Source: Pseudoalteromonas rhizosphaerae (GTDB taxonomy: Bacteria; Pseudomonadota; Gammaproteobacteria; Enterobacterales; Alteromonadaceae). From it: a DNA stretch of 64,000 nt. The position numbers were made by a program, and so were the translations under genes. Positions 51,962 through 61,184 of the stretch are shown here, one piece after another. Every line of letters begins with the position of its first letter. The stretch's first letter is position 1. The notes below the pieces were generated by a model. That model was given only the letters and a program-made list of their open reading frames with translations. It had not been told where the DNA came from and searched no databases. The stretch spans positions 1-64,000 of the forward strand of contig NZ_CABVLM010000001.1 in NCBI RefSeq assembly GCF_902498845.1, written 5' to 3'.

Positions 51962-52858
51962 TTGAAAATTAAACAGCTGCTTTTGCAACACAGCTTCTTT
52001 GTTACTGTTTTGTTACTGTTTTTTTTGTTGGTTTGGCTCAGTGGCCAGCTGAGTGTGGTTACATCAACGGGGACCTTGAAGCCTTTAATTGAAACATCTA
52101 GTCGTTGTCAGACGAGGGCAACAGAAAACCAATCGCAATTAATTGTCTATGCCTCGTCGCAAAAGGTCGCTCGTTCTTTAACACAAAACCTGTGTGAAGA
52201 TCCCGTTGTAGCAAAACAATATGGCGAAGTGATCGCTTTATGGGGTTACCGTACTGCCGATAGCATTGAGTTCATTGGTAAAGGTATTGCTGATTTAATT
52301 TTAGCAAAAAACAACATTATGTCAGCCTTCAAAGCTGAATCGACCTATAACTACCAGCCTGTGGTTGGCTTTCCAAGTTATACTGCGTTTTTTATTTCAG
52401 CTAAAGAAAAGCCAAAAATTAACAAGCAATACTTTTTGGGGAAACGGATTGGCTTACTTGATTATCCTACAAGCCGATCGGGGCATATACTACCTAAACA
52501 AAAGTTTAAAGATTTAGGGATCAACCTTGAAAATTTAAAAATTACTTACGCCAGTTCACATAATGAGCTTAGGGAGTTATTAGCCAATGGACAGGTTGAT
52601 TTAATAGCCTCTTTTTGGAAGGAAGCAGATCAGGCGCATTTTTCTAAAAATTATATAACTCCAATCAGCGATAATGTAATAGGCACACGTTGGTACTTTA
52701 AAATGCAGCATGAGAACACTGATTTGCTGTGCGCTATCCAATCTCAATTAATCCAATTATCTAAGCAGCAAGTGTCGACTTATTTTAATCATGTTGAACC
52801 ATACTGGCATTGTTCAGCGGGTAAAGCTGAATTCTTAGGAGAGCAACGTGATGAATAA
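51962..52858 (+). CDS. PhnD-like (phosphonate/phosphate-binding fold) membrane-anchored protein
   Basis: This 298-residue protein has one N-terminal membrane segment (residues 13-30, no clear cleavage site) and a solute-binding fold like PhnD: GYRTADSIEFIGKGIADLILAK, SYTAFFISAKEKP, LGKRIGLLDYPTSRSGHILPK and ELLANGQVDLIASFW. No ABC permease or ATPase adjoins it, so it may sense or pass on a ligand. The start is uncertain: the best in-frame codon is TTG at 51962, while a strong AGGAGG lies 26 bases upstream, directly against an ATG of a nine-codon frame. It overlaps the next gene by eight bases. Confidence 0.72.
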   Translation: MKIKQLLLQHSFFVTVLLLFFLLVWLSGQLSVVTSTGTLKPLIETSSRCQTRATENQSQLIVYASSQKVARSLTQNLCEDPVVAKQYGEVIALWGYRTADSIEFIGKGIADLILAKNNIMSAFKAESTYNYQPVVGFPSYTAFFISAKEKPKINKQYFLGKRIGLLDYPTSRSGHILPKQKFKDLGINLENLKITYASSHNELRELLANGQVDLIASFWKEADQAHFSKNYITPISDNVIGTRWYFKMQHENTDLLCAIQSQLIQLSKQQVSTYFNHVEPYWHCSAGKAEFLGEQRDE

Positions 52859-53798
52859 TAAGCGCTTGTTTGGCGTGACACTGCTTATTTTTAGTGCGGC
52901 GCTATTGACGTTTAAACTCTCTAGTTATCTGCAGCAGGCGCAACATAACGATTTAATAATGGCTGATATTGAAAACCGAATTGCACTAGATTTACCTCGC
53001 TTAGACTTATCAAATCGTTTTTTGAAACACTCGGGTAATCATGATGCTATTGTTGGTTATCTAAAACGTTTGAATATGCAATTGATACAACAGCCAATTC
53101 AAGTTAATACCATCAATGATGTCTCACTGGCATTAACAAATAATGGCCGCGAAAGTCGGATAGAGTATCTTGAAACAAGTGATCAAAAAGTTGCGATTAC
53201 ATTTTTAATTGAGACGCGTTGGTGGCATACAAGCGATATTTATACCTTTATTGTATTGTTATTATTGGCTTTTTTATTTTCTAAGTGGGCTGAACTTATT
53301 AACCGAACATCGCTGAAACACTTAGCATTAAAAGAACAAGTAGAGCAACTTCCACTGATTAATGTGCAAGTGAAACTAGTGATTGATTTGCAAGCCAAAG
53401 TTTTGGCTATTAATGATAACGCTGAGATAAAAGCTGGCTTAGCTAACAAACCACTGTGTTTTTACTTGGCTTTAATCGAGTTTTGCGTTGAGAATCCGGA
53501 CGTGACACTTAATCAAAACAAAGATGTGCCGGGTGAGTTAATTGAACTTGCTAATAAGTATTTTTACCGATTAACACAACTTGGCCATACTATTCGTAAA
53601 CGGCCTAATTTTACTAACAGTCTAGAAAAAACCTTGAGTGAAATTAGGGCTGCATTGGATGAGGTACTTATTGAACACTCACAGCTGAAGGAAATATATT
53701 ACCCTCCTAAGGCACATGGTGAAGGCTCTCGGTCACGGTTACATAGTTATGGTTTATCGAATATCAAAGCAGATGATATAGAGGTGATAGGCAAATAA
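52851..53798 (+). CDS. Membrane protein of unknown function paired with the PhnD-like gene
   Basis: This protein of about 315 residues is not recognised. It has an N-terminal membrane segment (residues about 6-24), a periplasmic stretch of about 100 residues and a second membrane segment (IYTFIVLLLLAFLFSKW, near 130). A cytoplasmic C-terminal domain begins with a helix rich in Leu and Glu and continues LCFYLALIEFCVENPDVTL and LIELANKYFYRLTQLGHTIRKRP. The topology resembles sensors or signalling partners, but no kinase, HTH or cyclase motif is present. The ATG at 52851 has AGGAGA upstream. Overlap with the PhnD-like gene indicates coupled expression, so the two probably act as a pair. Confidence 0.75.
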   Translation: MNNKRLFGVTLLIFSAALLTFKLSSYLQQAQHNDLIMADIENRIALDLPRLDLSNRFLKHSGNHDAIVGYLKRLNMQLIQQPIQVNTINDVSLALTNNGRESRIEYLETSDQKVAITFLIETRWWHTSDIYTFIVLLLLAFLFSKWAELINRTSLKHLALKEQVEQLPLINVQVKLVIDLQAKVLAINDNAEIKAGLANKPLCFYLALIEFCVENPDVTLNQNKDVPGELIELANKYFYRLTQLGHTIRKRPNFTNSLEKTLSEIRAALDEVLIEHSQLKEIYYPPKAHGEGSRSRLHSYGLSNIKADDIEVIGK

Positions 53799-53830
53799 CC
53801 TTAACCTGGTTAGTGAGTTAGTTCAGAATA

Positions 53831-53867
53831 AAAACCTCACACTGCTAATACTTAAACTGTGTGAGGT
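53831..53867 (-). terminator. Terminator after the 5'-nucleotidase gene
   Basis: CCTCACAC (53835-53842) and GTGTGAGG (53859-53866) form the stem, with TTTTT following on the minus strand. It lies 10 bases past the nucleotidase stop and may also serve the convergent gene. Confidence 0.8.
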
Positions 53868-53876
53868 AAGCTCTGA

Positions 53877-55511
53877 TTATTTAGGAGCAAATTCAATGGC
53901 TTTGACTGGACTATTTTCAATAAAGAAGCGTTTTAATGCCTGTGCATCTGTTTCGTCAGTGCTGACAAATCCTTTATGATTTATCAGTATCGGGTAGCCG
54001 TCACCGCCAGATGCATTGTAGCTATTAATGCTCATGCGATAGGTTTTGTTTTTATCCAAAGCTTTGCCGTTGATCATCACTTTAGTCAGCGCATTATCGT
54101 TACGCTCGAAGCTTAATTTGTGGTATTGCAAATAAGCACCAGAATCCGGTGGGAAACTAGTTACAGTCTCAAGGTAATCCCAAAGCTCTTGGCCTTGCCA
54201 ATCAATATACGCGATGCGATTTTTAAAAGGGTGTACTTTTAAAATATCTTTATAACTAACTGCACCTGCAGCAATACTATCACGTACGCCACCGCCACTG
54301 ATGATACCAAAATCGGCGCCAACAACATTCATTTGTGCTTGCACAATAACGCGCGATAAGTTGGTTTGTTGATAACGAACTTTATTGCGATCGCCCTCAA
54401 GCTTTGCATCAACATAACCAATTTCACCTTCAATTTGTTTTGCACCTTTGGCTTGGTAATCAGCTAAAAATGTTTTTAAGGCAGCGTCTGGTTTGATGTA
54501 TTCGTTGGCAAGCTCAGGCTTAATTGAACCATCAGCTTGCGTTTTATCAACGTATAAGTTAACTGGCAATAATTTATAATCTAATAAGGTTAATACGCCG
54601 TTTTCTTGTTTAAACTCGGCTTTGCCGACATATTTACCCCATTCATGAGCTTGCATTATCCACGTACCATTTTGTTGGTCTGGTTTACATGTCATACCGG
54701 GTTTAAAGTTATCGTCATTTTTATTTTCGCTTGCCATGCACACAGGTTCTTGTGAGTGACCGCCGATGATCATATCAAGGGTATGAGCCGGTAAAGAGCG
54801 GGCAAGGGTAACATCGCCAGGGGCATTTATGCCATAATTCGCATCAACATAATGACCCATATGAGTTATTGCAATCGTGATATCCGGTTGATATTGTGCT
54901 TTGATTTTCTCAGCTAAAGCTTGGGTTACTGCAACGGGCTCTTGAAATTCAAGGCCGCCGATATACTGCGGGTTGCCTATTTTAGCGGTATCTGTGGTTG
55001 TCAAACCAATAACGGCGATTTTCAGCCCCTGTTTGTTAAAAATCTTATAGGATTCGAAGGCATTTTTACCGGTTTTTTTATCAATTATATTAGCCGAAAG
55101 AAGCGGGAAATTTGCCCACTGCTGCTGTTGTTTTAAAACACTCAGTGGATTATCAAATTCATGATTACCAATCGCCATCGCATCGTAACCAATTAATGAC
55201 ATTCCTTTAAAATCAGGCTCTGCAAATTGCAGGTCTGATTCTGGAATGCCTGTATTTATATCACCACCAGATAGAAGTAGCACTGCGTGACCTTGTTGCT
55301 GCGCATCAGCACGTAACTGGTCGATTAAGGTTTTACGTGCAGCCATACCGTATTCACCTTTTTCGTTATGCCAAAAGCGGCCATGATTATCATTGGTATG
55401 TAAAATGGTGAGATAGTGAATATCTGCTGTGTCAGCTTGTTGAACGGAGGTTTGATGATTACTACATGCAGTAATGCTTAGTAATAGGAAAAATGAAAGT
55501 AATATGCGCAT
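53877..55511 (-). CDS. UshA/NutA-type 5'-nucleotidase lipoprotein
   Basis: This 544-residue protein has a lipobox (ITAC, C16), so it should be a periplasm- or surface-facing lipoprotein, like NutA of Vibrio. The calcineurin-like metallophosphatase domain shows LHTNDNHGRF near 38, LSGGDINTG, AIGNHEFDNP and ITHMGHY / IGGHSQEP. The 5'-nucleotidase C-terminal domain (about 360-520) carries FGIISGGGVRDSIAAG and the ring-stacking pair region YNASGGDGYP. It removes phosphate from nucleotides and can cleave UDP-sugars, giving nucleosides for uptake. This fits the secreted nuclease nearby and the cdd/udp salvage genes. Confidence 0.92.
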   Translation of the reverse strand: MRILLSFFLLLSITACSNHQTSVQQADTADIHYLTILHTNDNHGRFWHNEKGEYGMAARKTLIDQLRADAQQQGHAVLLLSGGDINTGIPESDLQFAEPDFKGMSLIGYDAMAIGNHEFDNPLSVLKQQQQWANFPLLSANIIDKKTGKNAFESYKIFNKQGLKIAVIGLTTTDTAKIGNPQYIGGLEFQEPVAVTQALAEKIKAQYQPDITIAITHMGHYVDANYGINAPGDVTLARSLPAHTLDMIIGGHSQEPVCMASENKNDDNFKPGMTCKPDQQNGTWIMQAHEWGKYVGKAEFKQENGVLTLLDYKLLPVNLYVDKTQADGSIKPELANEYIKPDAALKTFLADYQAKGAKQIEGEIGYVDAKLEGDRNKVRYQQTNLSRVIVQAQMNVVGADFGIISGGGVRDSIAAGAVSYKDILKVHPFKNRIAYIDWQGQELWDYLETVTSFPPDSGAYLQYHKLSFERNDNALTKVMINGKALDKNKTYRMSINSYNASGGDGYPILINHKGFVSTDETDAQALKRFFIENSPVKAIEFAPK

Positions 55512-55588
55512 AATATGACCCGTGTTGTCAGTGTTGTGCTATTTATTAAGCGCATAGTTTAAACTAGTTTTATTGCAAAATAACGTAA

Positions 55589-55786
55589 TTATTCTATTTT
55601 AATGTCATCTTGGAAATTTAACTTTCCAGTCGCCGCTAATTGACGTCGCTGTAACTCTTGTTCTGCTAATGCTGATTTTTCATGGTTATTACCCACCATC
55701 CAGTTTAAAAAGCTTGCCGGTAACTTAGTGTACGCCTCTCCTTGGTGTAAACCAAAATCACAGATGTGTTGCTCTTCATACGACAT
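55589..55786 (-). CDS. DUF3820-family small protein
   Basis: The start is at MSYEEQHICDFGLHQG (65 residues); the in-frame extension to 55906 has no ribosome site and a different composition. The pattern FGLHQGEAYTKLPASFLNWMVG matches DUF3820, a small family conserved in gammaproteobacteria and seen at the ends of some exonuclease-related proteins. No enzyme motif is visible and function is unknown. Confidence 0.8.
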   Translation of the reverse strand: MSYEEQHICDFGLHQGEAYTKLPASFLNWMVGNNHEKSALAEQELQRRQLAATGKLNFQDDIKIE

Positions 55787-56049
55787 AGTTGTTAATCCTG
55801 TTGTGTGTGTTTTATTGTTATAAATAATACTAACAAAATAAACTCGGCTATTAAGACGATTTCGTTTTAAACAAAATTTATTTATAACGTGAGTGAATAA
55901 CAACACATTGTAACCACATGTAATTTAAATGTAATCAATTCGGTTTGATTTGTTTAAAGGTACGTTTTGCTATCGTAATCTCCACAAAAGTTCTTTACTA
56001 TTTGCATTAAATTCACATAACCACAACATTCTTCAGGATAAATATAATA

Positions 56050-56793
56050 ATGAAAAAACTATTACTATGCGGTTTGTTAACCGCAACCTCATTTGCAAGC
56101 CATGCAACTGTAGTTGAAATGCAAACTTCACAAGGTGCTATTAAGGTTGATTTGTTTGATCAACAGACCCCCAAAACGGTCGAGAACTTTTTAAGTTATA
56201 TACAAAGTGATGCGTACAATCAAACCGTGATCCACCGTTCAATCAAGGATTTTATTATTCAAGGTGGAGGCTTTACTTTTACCGATGATTTTAAAGCGAT
56301 CACAACGTCACCAGCTGTTGTGAATGAGCCAGAATTATCGAATGTAAAAGGCACGATTGCCATGGCTAAATTAAGCAATAATGCGAATAGTGCCACAAGT
56401 CAATGGTTTTTTAATCTCAAAGATAATAGCGCAAACTTAGATAAGCAAAATGGCGGTTTTACCGTATTTGGTCAGATTACAGCAGATAGTTATGCTGTGC
56501 TTGATAAGATCTCTGCGTTAGTGCATTGCGGTGAAATACCGGTAGTTAATCTAACTAAAGACCAATGTGCAAGTGCAGATACCACGTTGACTATTGCTAA
56601 TTTAGTGTCGATCAATAGTGTTCTGGTACTTGATGATGATCCAAATTCGTCAGTAAATTTATCTCCAAAAGAAAATACGCTAATTGACGATCCGACTCCA
56701 ACTCAGCCTGATGATGGGGATAGCTCAAGTGGCAGTATGAGCTGGTTACTACCATTATTATTGCTTGGCTTTAAACGCCGCCGCTCAGCTTAA
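56050..56793 (+). CDS. Secreted cyclophilin-type peptidyl-prolyl isomerase with GlyGly-CTERM-like tail
   Basis: This 247-residue protein has a signal peptide (ending FASHA), then a cyclophilin domain at residues about 21-180: GAIKVDLFDQQTPKTVENFLSY, VIHRSIKDFIIQGGG with the catalytic Arg, and SQWFFNLKDNS, GGFTVFGQI. It catalyses proline cis/trans change in exported proteins. The tail after an Asp/Pro/Ser-rich linker (SSGSMSWLLPLLLLGFKRRRSA) is a Ser/Gly motif, one membrane helix and a basic end, the form recognised by rhombosortase. This suggests processing and surface display. It is monocistronic. Confidence 0.88.
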   Translation: MKKLLLCGLLTATSFASHATVVEMQTSQGAIKVDLFDQQTPKTVENFLSYIQSDAYNQTVIHRSIKDFIIQGGGFTFTDDFKAITTSPAVVNEPELSNVKGTIAMAKLSNNANSATSQWFFNLKDNSANLDKQNGGFTVFGQITADSYAVLDKISALVHCGEIPVVNLTKDQCASADTTLTIANLVSINSVLVLDDDPNSSVNLSPKENTLIDDPTPTQPDDGDSSSGSMSWLLPLLLLGFKRRRSA

Positions 56794-56843
56794 AGGTATA
56801 TACTTGCTATCGGGTTATGTGTCCCGATAGCAAACGTAACGCT

Positions 56844-57263
56844 TTAGAGTGCAAATACCCGCATTACTAATAACACCCACATAGTTAAAACCAGTAAACA
56901 GCCAAGCAAAAAGCTATAATAGCGAGGTTTTACGCTATTGCTGCCTAAATGAATAATACTGTGAATGACGCGCGAAATCACAAAACCCCAGGCTAAAGTA
57001 ATAAATACATAACCCGCTGCATTGAGCTGTAAAGCAGCTAAACAGGCTACAAAAAATAGCACTGGTATTTCAAACTGATTAATAAAGTTTCTACCGGCAA
57101 TATGTACATCATCACCCGCATTATTTAATTGCATAGTGGCAAAATCTTGCATAGTAATCGTTTTGTTACGCGCCGCACTAAAACGGCGGCGGCCCATTAC
57201 TACCATTACCGTAAAAGTGAGTAGTACCTGAGAAAACATCGCGAGTAATACATATTTTTCCAT
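56844..57263 (-). CDS. MAPEG-family membrane protein
   Basis: The start is at MEKYVLLAMFSQ (139 residues) because GAGA precedes it; MRLL four codons earlier has no site. Four membrane helices are visible, with the MAPEG motif RNFINQFEIPVLFF (near 62) and RVIHSIIHLGSNSVKPRYY. Eukaryotic members act in glutathione and eicosanoid chemistry; the bacterial role is unknown. It is convergent with the cyclophilin gene. Confidence 0.82.
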   Translation of the reverse strand: MEKYVLLAMFSQVLLTFTVMVVMGRRRFSAARNKTITMQDFATMQLNNAGDDVHIAGRNFINQFEIPVLFFVACLAALQLNAAGYVFITLAWGFVISRVIHSIIHLGSNSVKPRYYSFLLGCLLVLTMWVLLVMRVFAL

Positions 57264-57417
57264 TAAGAGTCTCATTTGATAAATAACGTAGCTTTAAGCC
57301 TAGCAGTTTGTCTTTATAATTCACAATGTGTTACAAAGTATTTAGAAAAATGATTGCAAGGGTTTTGAATTTTACCGATCATTCAAACAACAAATAAGTA
57401 TGGATCACATTCTCAAT

Positions 57418-60297
57418 ATGAAAAAAATAATTACTTTAAGCGCTATTGCTTTAGCAGTATTAAGTGGCTGCGGCACTACCACCACTGCGGTACAGCAGCA
57501 AACGTCATTACTTTCAGATACGCTGGTAATAAGTCCCAACGATACTCGTCAATATAAAACCCTTAAACTTGCGAATGAGATTGAAGTAATTTTAGTGTCG
57601 GATCCAACTGCTGAAAAATCAGCCGCTTCATTGAGTGTGGGTGTTGGTTTATTACATGATCCAATCAGCCAGCAGGGAATGGCGCATTATTTAGAACACA
57701 TGCTATTTTTAGGCACAGATCGTTACCCAGATACCAAGGGTTACTCTGATTTTATGACTAAAAACGGCGGCGCCCACAATGCTTATACATGGTTAGATAT
57801 TACTAATTACATGTTTGAAGTAAATAACGATGCTTACGATGAAGCATTGGATCGTTTTGCTGACTTTTTTAAATCCCCTAAGCTTTACCCAGAATACACC
57901 GATAAAGAAAAAAACGCAGTAAACGCCGAATGGTCAATGCGTCGCGAGATGGATTTTTTTGGTCAGTTTAAGCTTGCCCGACAAATGATGGGCGATCATC
58001 CTGCTAATCGTTTTTTAATCGGTAATCTTGAAACATTAGGTGATAAAGAAGGTAGCTCTCTACATAAAGAAACCGTTGATTTTTATAACAAATACTACTC
58101 TTCTAACATTATGAAAGTAGCAATGATTTCCAATCTACCACTTGCGGAAATGGAAGCGAAAGCACAAAAATACTTCGCTGATATTGAAGATAAAAAGATC
58201 GACAAACCAACTGTTACCACAAAGCTAGATTTTGATAACGTAGGTGGAAAACGCGTTCACTACGCGCCAAATGAAGACGTAAAAGAGTTACAACTTGATT
58301 TTACTATTACCGATAACAGCAATGAGTTTGCCGTTAAACCTAACCGTTTTGTAGCATACTTATTAAGCAATGAAATGCAAGGTAGCCCGGCGCAAATTTT
58401 GCGTGATAAAGGCTGGGTTTCACAACTTTCAGCCGGGGCAGCACCAACCCAATATGGTAATTACGGTGCGCTGACGGTTAATGTGCAATTAACCGATGAA
58501 GGCATGAAAAACCGTGAAACGATCGTTGCAACAATAATGCAATATATTGATTTGATCAAAAAAGAAGGTGTAGATAGTAAATACTTTAATGAAATTCGCA
58601 CTTCACTTAATAATGAATTTCAATTTTTAGAAAAAGGCGATGAATTTGGCTATGTCAGTAATTTAACTGGTAGCATGCAAGATTATCCACTAAACCACGT
58701 TATTAATGCGCCTTTTTATTATGCTAAGTTTGATGCCGCTGCGATCAACAACGTACTTGCGCAACTCAATGCTGATACTCTACGTATTTGGTATACCTCA
58801 CAGCAAGAAGAAACCGATTCACAATTGCATTTTTACGATGGTAAATACCGCATTGAAGATATCAGTGATGCTGAAATTGCCAGCTGGAGTAAGCCTAGTC
58901 AGTTTGCCTTAGCATTACCTACGGTAAATCGTTTATTACCTGAGAGTTTTGCGATTAAAACAGCACAATTTGCAGAGCAAAAACACCCTAAGCTGGTATA
59001 TGATAAAAATGGCGTAAAAGTATGGCGTCAAGCGAGTCAAAACTTTGCCGAGCAACCGAAAGGTTTGGTCGAAGTTTACTTAAATACCCCAGATGCTCTG
59101 ACGGATATCAAAGCTAAAGTACTTTATTCAGTATGGTCTGACTTATTTAACTTACAACAAAGCAAGCTAAGTACCGAAGCTGCCGTGGCAGGTATGAGTG
59201 TTGGCCTTGAAGCAAGTAACGGACTTATCCTTTCAATGAGTGGTTTTACCGATAAACAAAATGTTTTACTCGCGCAAGCACTGACAAATATTGATGTGCA
59301 AGTAACTGAGCAAGGTTTTGCTCAAGCGCTTGATCGTTACCAACGTGATTTATTAAACGCCCAAAAACAATTCCCTTATTATCAAGCGTTTGGTGAGTAT
59401 TCTAAATTAATACGAACTGGCAGCTTTGACACCGATGCACTGATCAATACGGCAAAAGCATTAAGCATTGCAGATTTTGAGCAGCTTAAACAGCATACCT
59501 TTGCTAATAACGAAATGCGGGTGTTCACTTATGGTAACTATAACCAATCAGATGTTGAAGCGATAGCTAAAGAGTTAACGGCAGTTTTACCAGCGGCGCA
59601 TAAAAGCACTGAATTTGCGCGCAGTAAAGCGTGGTTACCGCAACCAGGCGAAACGATTGTATTGCAAAAAGATATTGATGTGGCTGATGTAGCTATCATT
59701 GATATGACCGTACACCCGATTGCAGGCTATAAGCAAAAAGCGCAAGCGCAAGTCTTACAAGGTCACTTTAGCACCGTCGCGTTTGACAAGTTACGTACTG
59801 AAGAGCAATTAGCATATGCGGTTGGTGGTTTAGCACGGCCTATTGAAGATTACTCAGCGATTGGCTTGTTTATTCAAACCCCAGTAAAAGATGTAAAAAC
59901 CATGCAAGCGCGTTTTGAAGAGTTCAAAATGCAATATGCAGTAGAGCTTGATAACATGAGTGAAGAAACCTTCGAGCAGCTTAAAAATGCCGTATTAGTG
60001 TCGCTTAAACAGCAGCCTAAAAATCTTAGCGATGAAATGGGCCCACTGATTGGCGATTGGTATCGTGAAAACTTTGATTTTGATTCAAAGGATAAGTTAA
60101 TCGCTGAAGTTGAAAAAGTCACGCTTGCAGATATTAAAGACTACTACCAGCAAACTATGTTAAACCCACAAGCTGCGCGTTTAAACGTACAGCTTCGTGG
60201 TAGCAAATTTGCCGACAAACCGTTTGCAGATTTACCAAAACAAACATTGGTAACAGACTTACAAGCGCACTTTAATGGCATTAAATTGCAAAAGTAA
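57418..60297 (+). CDS. M16-family (insulinase/pitrilysin-like) metallopeptidase lipoprotein
   Basis: I prefer the start MKKIITLSAI (959 residues), which gives a standard lipoprotein signal with lipobox LSGC (C18); an ATG six codons upstream at 57400 is the alternative. The inverted zinc motif HYLEH is at residues 90-94, with the third ligand E171 in EKNAVNAEW, giving an active N-terminal M16 domain. Three further M16-fold domains follow, with the late LRTEEQLAYAVGG motif that contacts substrate. The arrangement is that of pitrilysin, so it probably degrades peptides in the periplasm. A strong terminator follows. Confidence 0.92.
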   Translation: MKKIITLSAIALAVLSGCGTTTTAVQQQTSLLSDTLVISPNDTRQYKTLKLANEIEVILVSDPTAEKSAASLSVGVGLLHDPISQQGMAHYLEHMLFLGTDRYPDTKGYSDFMTKNGGAHNAYTWLDITNYMFEVNNDAYDEALDRFADFFKSPKLYPEYTDKEKNAVNAEWSMRREMDFFGQFKLARQMMGDHPANRFLIGNLETLGDKEGSSLHKETVDFYNKYYSSNIMKVAMISNLPLAEMEAKAQKYFADIEDKKIDKPTVTTKLDFDNVGGKRVHYAPNEDVKELQLDFTITDNSNEFAVKPNRFVAYLLSNEMQGSPAQILRDKGWVSQLSAGAAPTQYGNYGALTVNVQLTDEGMKNRETIVATIMQYIDLIKKEGVDSKYFNEIRTSLNNEFQFLEKGDEFGYVSNLTGSMQDYPLNHVINAPFYYAKFDAAAINNVLAQLNADTLRIWYTSQQEETDSQLHFYDGKYRIEDISDAEIASWSKPSQFALALPTVNRLLPESFAIKTAQFAEQKHPKLVYDKNGVKVWRQASQNFAEQPKGLVEVYLNTPDALTDIKAKVLYSVWSDLFNLQQSKLSTEAAVAGMSVGLEASNGLILSMSGFTDKQNVLLAQALTNIDVQVTEQGFAQALDRYQRDLLNAQKQFPYYQAFGEYSKLIRTGSFDTDALINTAKALSIADFEQLKQHTFANNEMRVFTYGNYNQSDVEAIAKELTAVLPAAHKSTEFARSKAWLPQPGETIVLQKDIDVADVAIIDMTVHPIAGYKQKAQAQVLQGHFSTVAFDKLRTEEQLAYAVGGLARPIEDYSAIGLFIQTPVKDVKTMQARFEEFKMQYAVELDNMSEETFEQLKNAVLVSLKQQPKNLSDEMGPLIGDWYRENFDFDSKDKLIAEVEKVTLADIKDYYQQTMLNPQAARLNVQLRGSKFADKPFADLPKQTLVTDLQAHFNGIKLQK

Positions 60298-60328
60298 TTT
60301 AGCACATTGAAGCGTTGAAAAAGATTAA

Positions 60329-60357
60329 AGCCCAAGCGATTTGCTTGGGCTTTTTTA
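60329..60357 (+). terminator. Rho-independent terminator after the M16 peptidase gene
   Basis: AGCCCAAGC (60329-60337) and GCTTGGGCT (60343-60351) have a five-base loop and are followed by TTTTTT. Confidence 0.92.
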
Positions 60358-60443
60358 TGAATCATTATCTTTTAAATAATTTACAAAATGTACGTACAGT
60401 GTAACTATATAAAAAAGGAACAGCTCAAACCGCTAGGATTTTG

Positions 60444-61034
60444 ATGAATAAAATAGTGTGCATATTGCTACTGCTAAGCCCTTTTTATAGCTTAGCCAAC
60501 TCATTTGCTGTTGATTTTGTAAACGCTGCAAATGATAGAACAACACAAAGCGTGCGCTATGACGGCGCTTATCACCGCATTGCCTATCCAAATGGCGATG
60601 TACCTGCCAATATTGGCGTATGCACAGATGTGATTATTCGCAGCTACCGAGCACTGGGTATCGATTTACAAAAGTTAGTTCATGAAGATATGCGCGATAA
60701 TTTTTCAGTCTATCCATCAACAAGAATATGGGGGCTAACTAAACCCGATAGTAATATTGATCATCGTCGCGTGCCTAATTTACAGGCTTTTTTTAAACGC
60801 CACGCTACAGTACTGCCCATAACTAATAATGCTCAGACCTATAAAGCAGGCGATATTGTCACGTGGATGCTGCCGGGCAATTTGCCGCATATCGGTATCG
60901 TGGTAGATACATACACTGCAGATAACAAAACCCCATTAATAGTGCATAACATAGGCGCAGGGCCGCAACTTGAGGATGTACTGTTTCGTTATAAGATCAC
61001 CGGCCATTATCGGTATGAGCCAGCCGTTAATTGA
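60444..61034 (+). CDS. DUF1287-family secreted protein
   Basis: The ATG at 60444 (196 residues) follows AGGA and gives a signal peptide ending SLA. The DUF1287 motifs are clear: IAYPNGDVPANIGVCTDVIIRSYRALGIDLQKLVHEDM with a candidate catalytic Cys (CTD), HRRVPNLQAFF, and GDIVTWMLPGNLPHIGIVVD with a candidate His. The Cys/His order resembles NlpC/P60-type cysteine hydrolases, so a role on the cell wall is possible, but the family is uncharacterised. No operon partner is seen. Confidence 0.87.
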   Translation: MNKIVCILLLLSPFYSLANSFAVDFVNAANDRTTQSVRYDGAYHRIAYPNGDVPANIGVCTDVIIRSYRALGIDLQKLVHEDMRDNFSVYPSTRIWGLTKPDSNIDHRRVPNLQAFFKRHATVLPITNNAQTYKAGDIVTWMLPGNLPHIGIVVDTYTADNKTPLIVHNIGAGPQLEDVLFRYKITGHYRYEPAVN

Positions 61035-61184
61035 TTGCGGGTATCTGGAAACATTCAGAAAAGCCGGCATGGTTAGCTAAAAAGCCGAAGTGGCAGGGCA
61101 AAATTTACTCAGCACAGATAAACAAAGTAAAAATACTTGAGTTAACGAAATAGCCTAATTTTACGACTCTTTAAGGAGCGTTAA

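Noticed and set aside
51962-52858. Phosphonate ABC importer
   Set aside because: No permease or ATPase gene adjoins it, and the protein keeps its membrane anchor instead of a cleaved signal.
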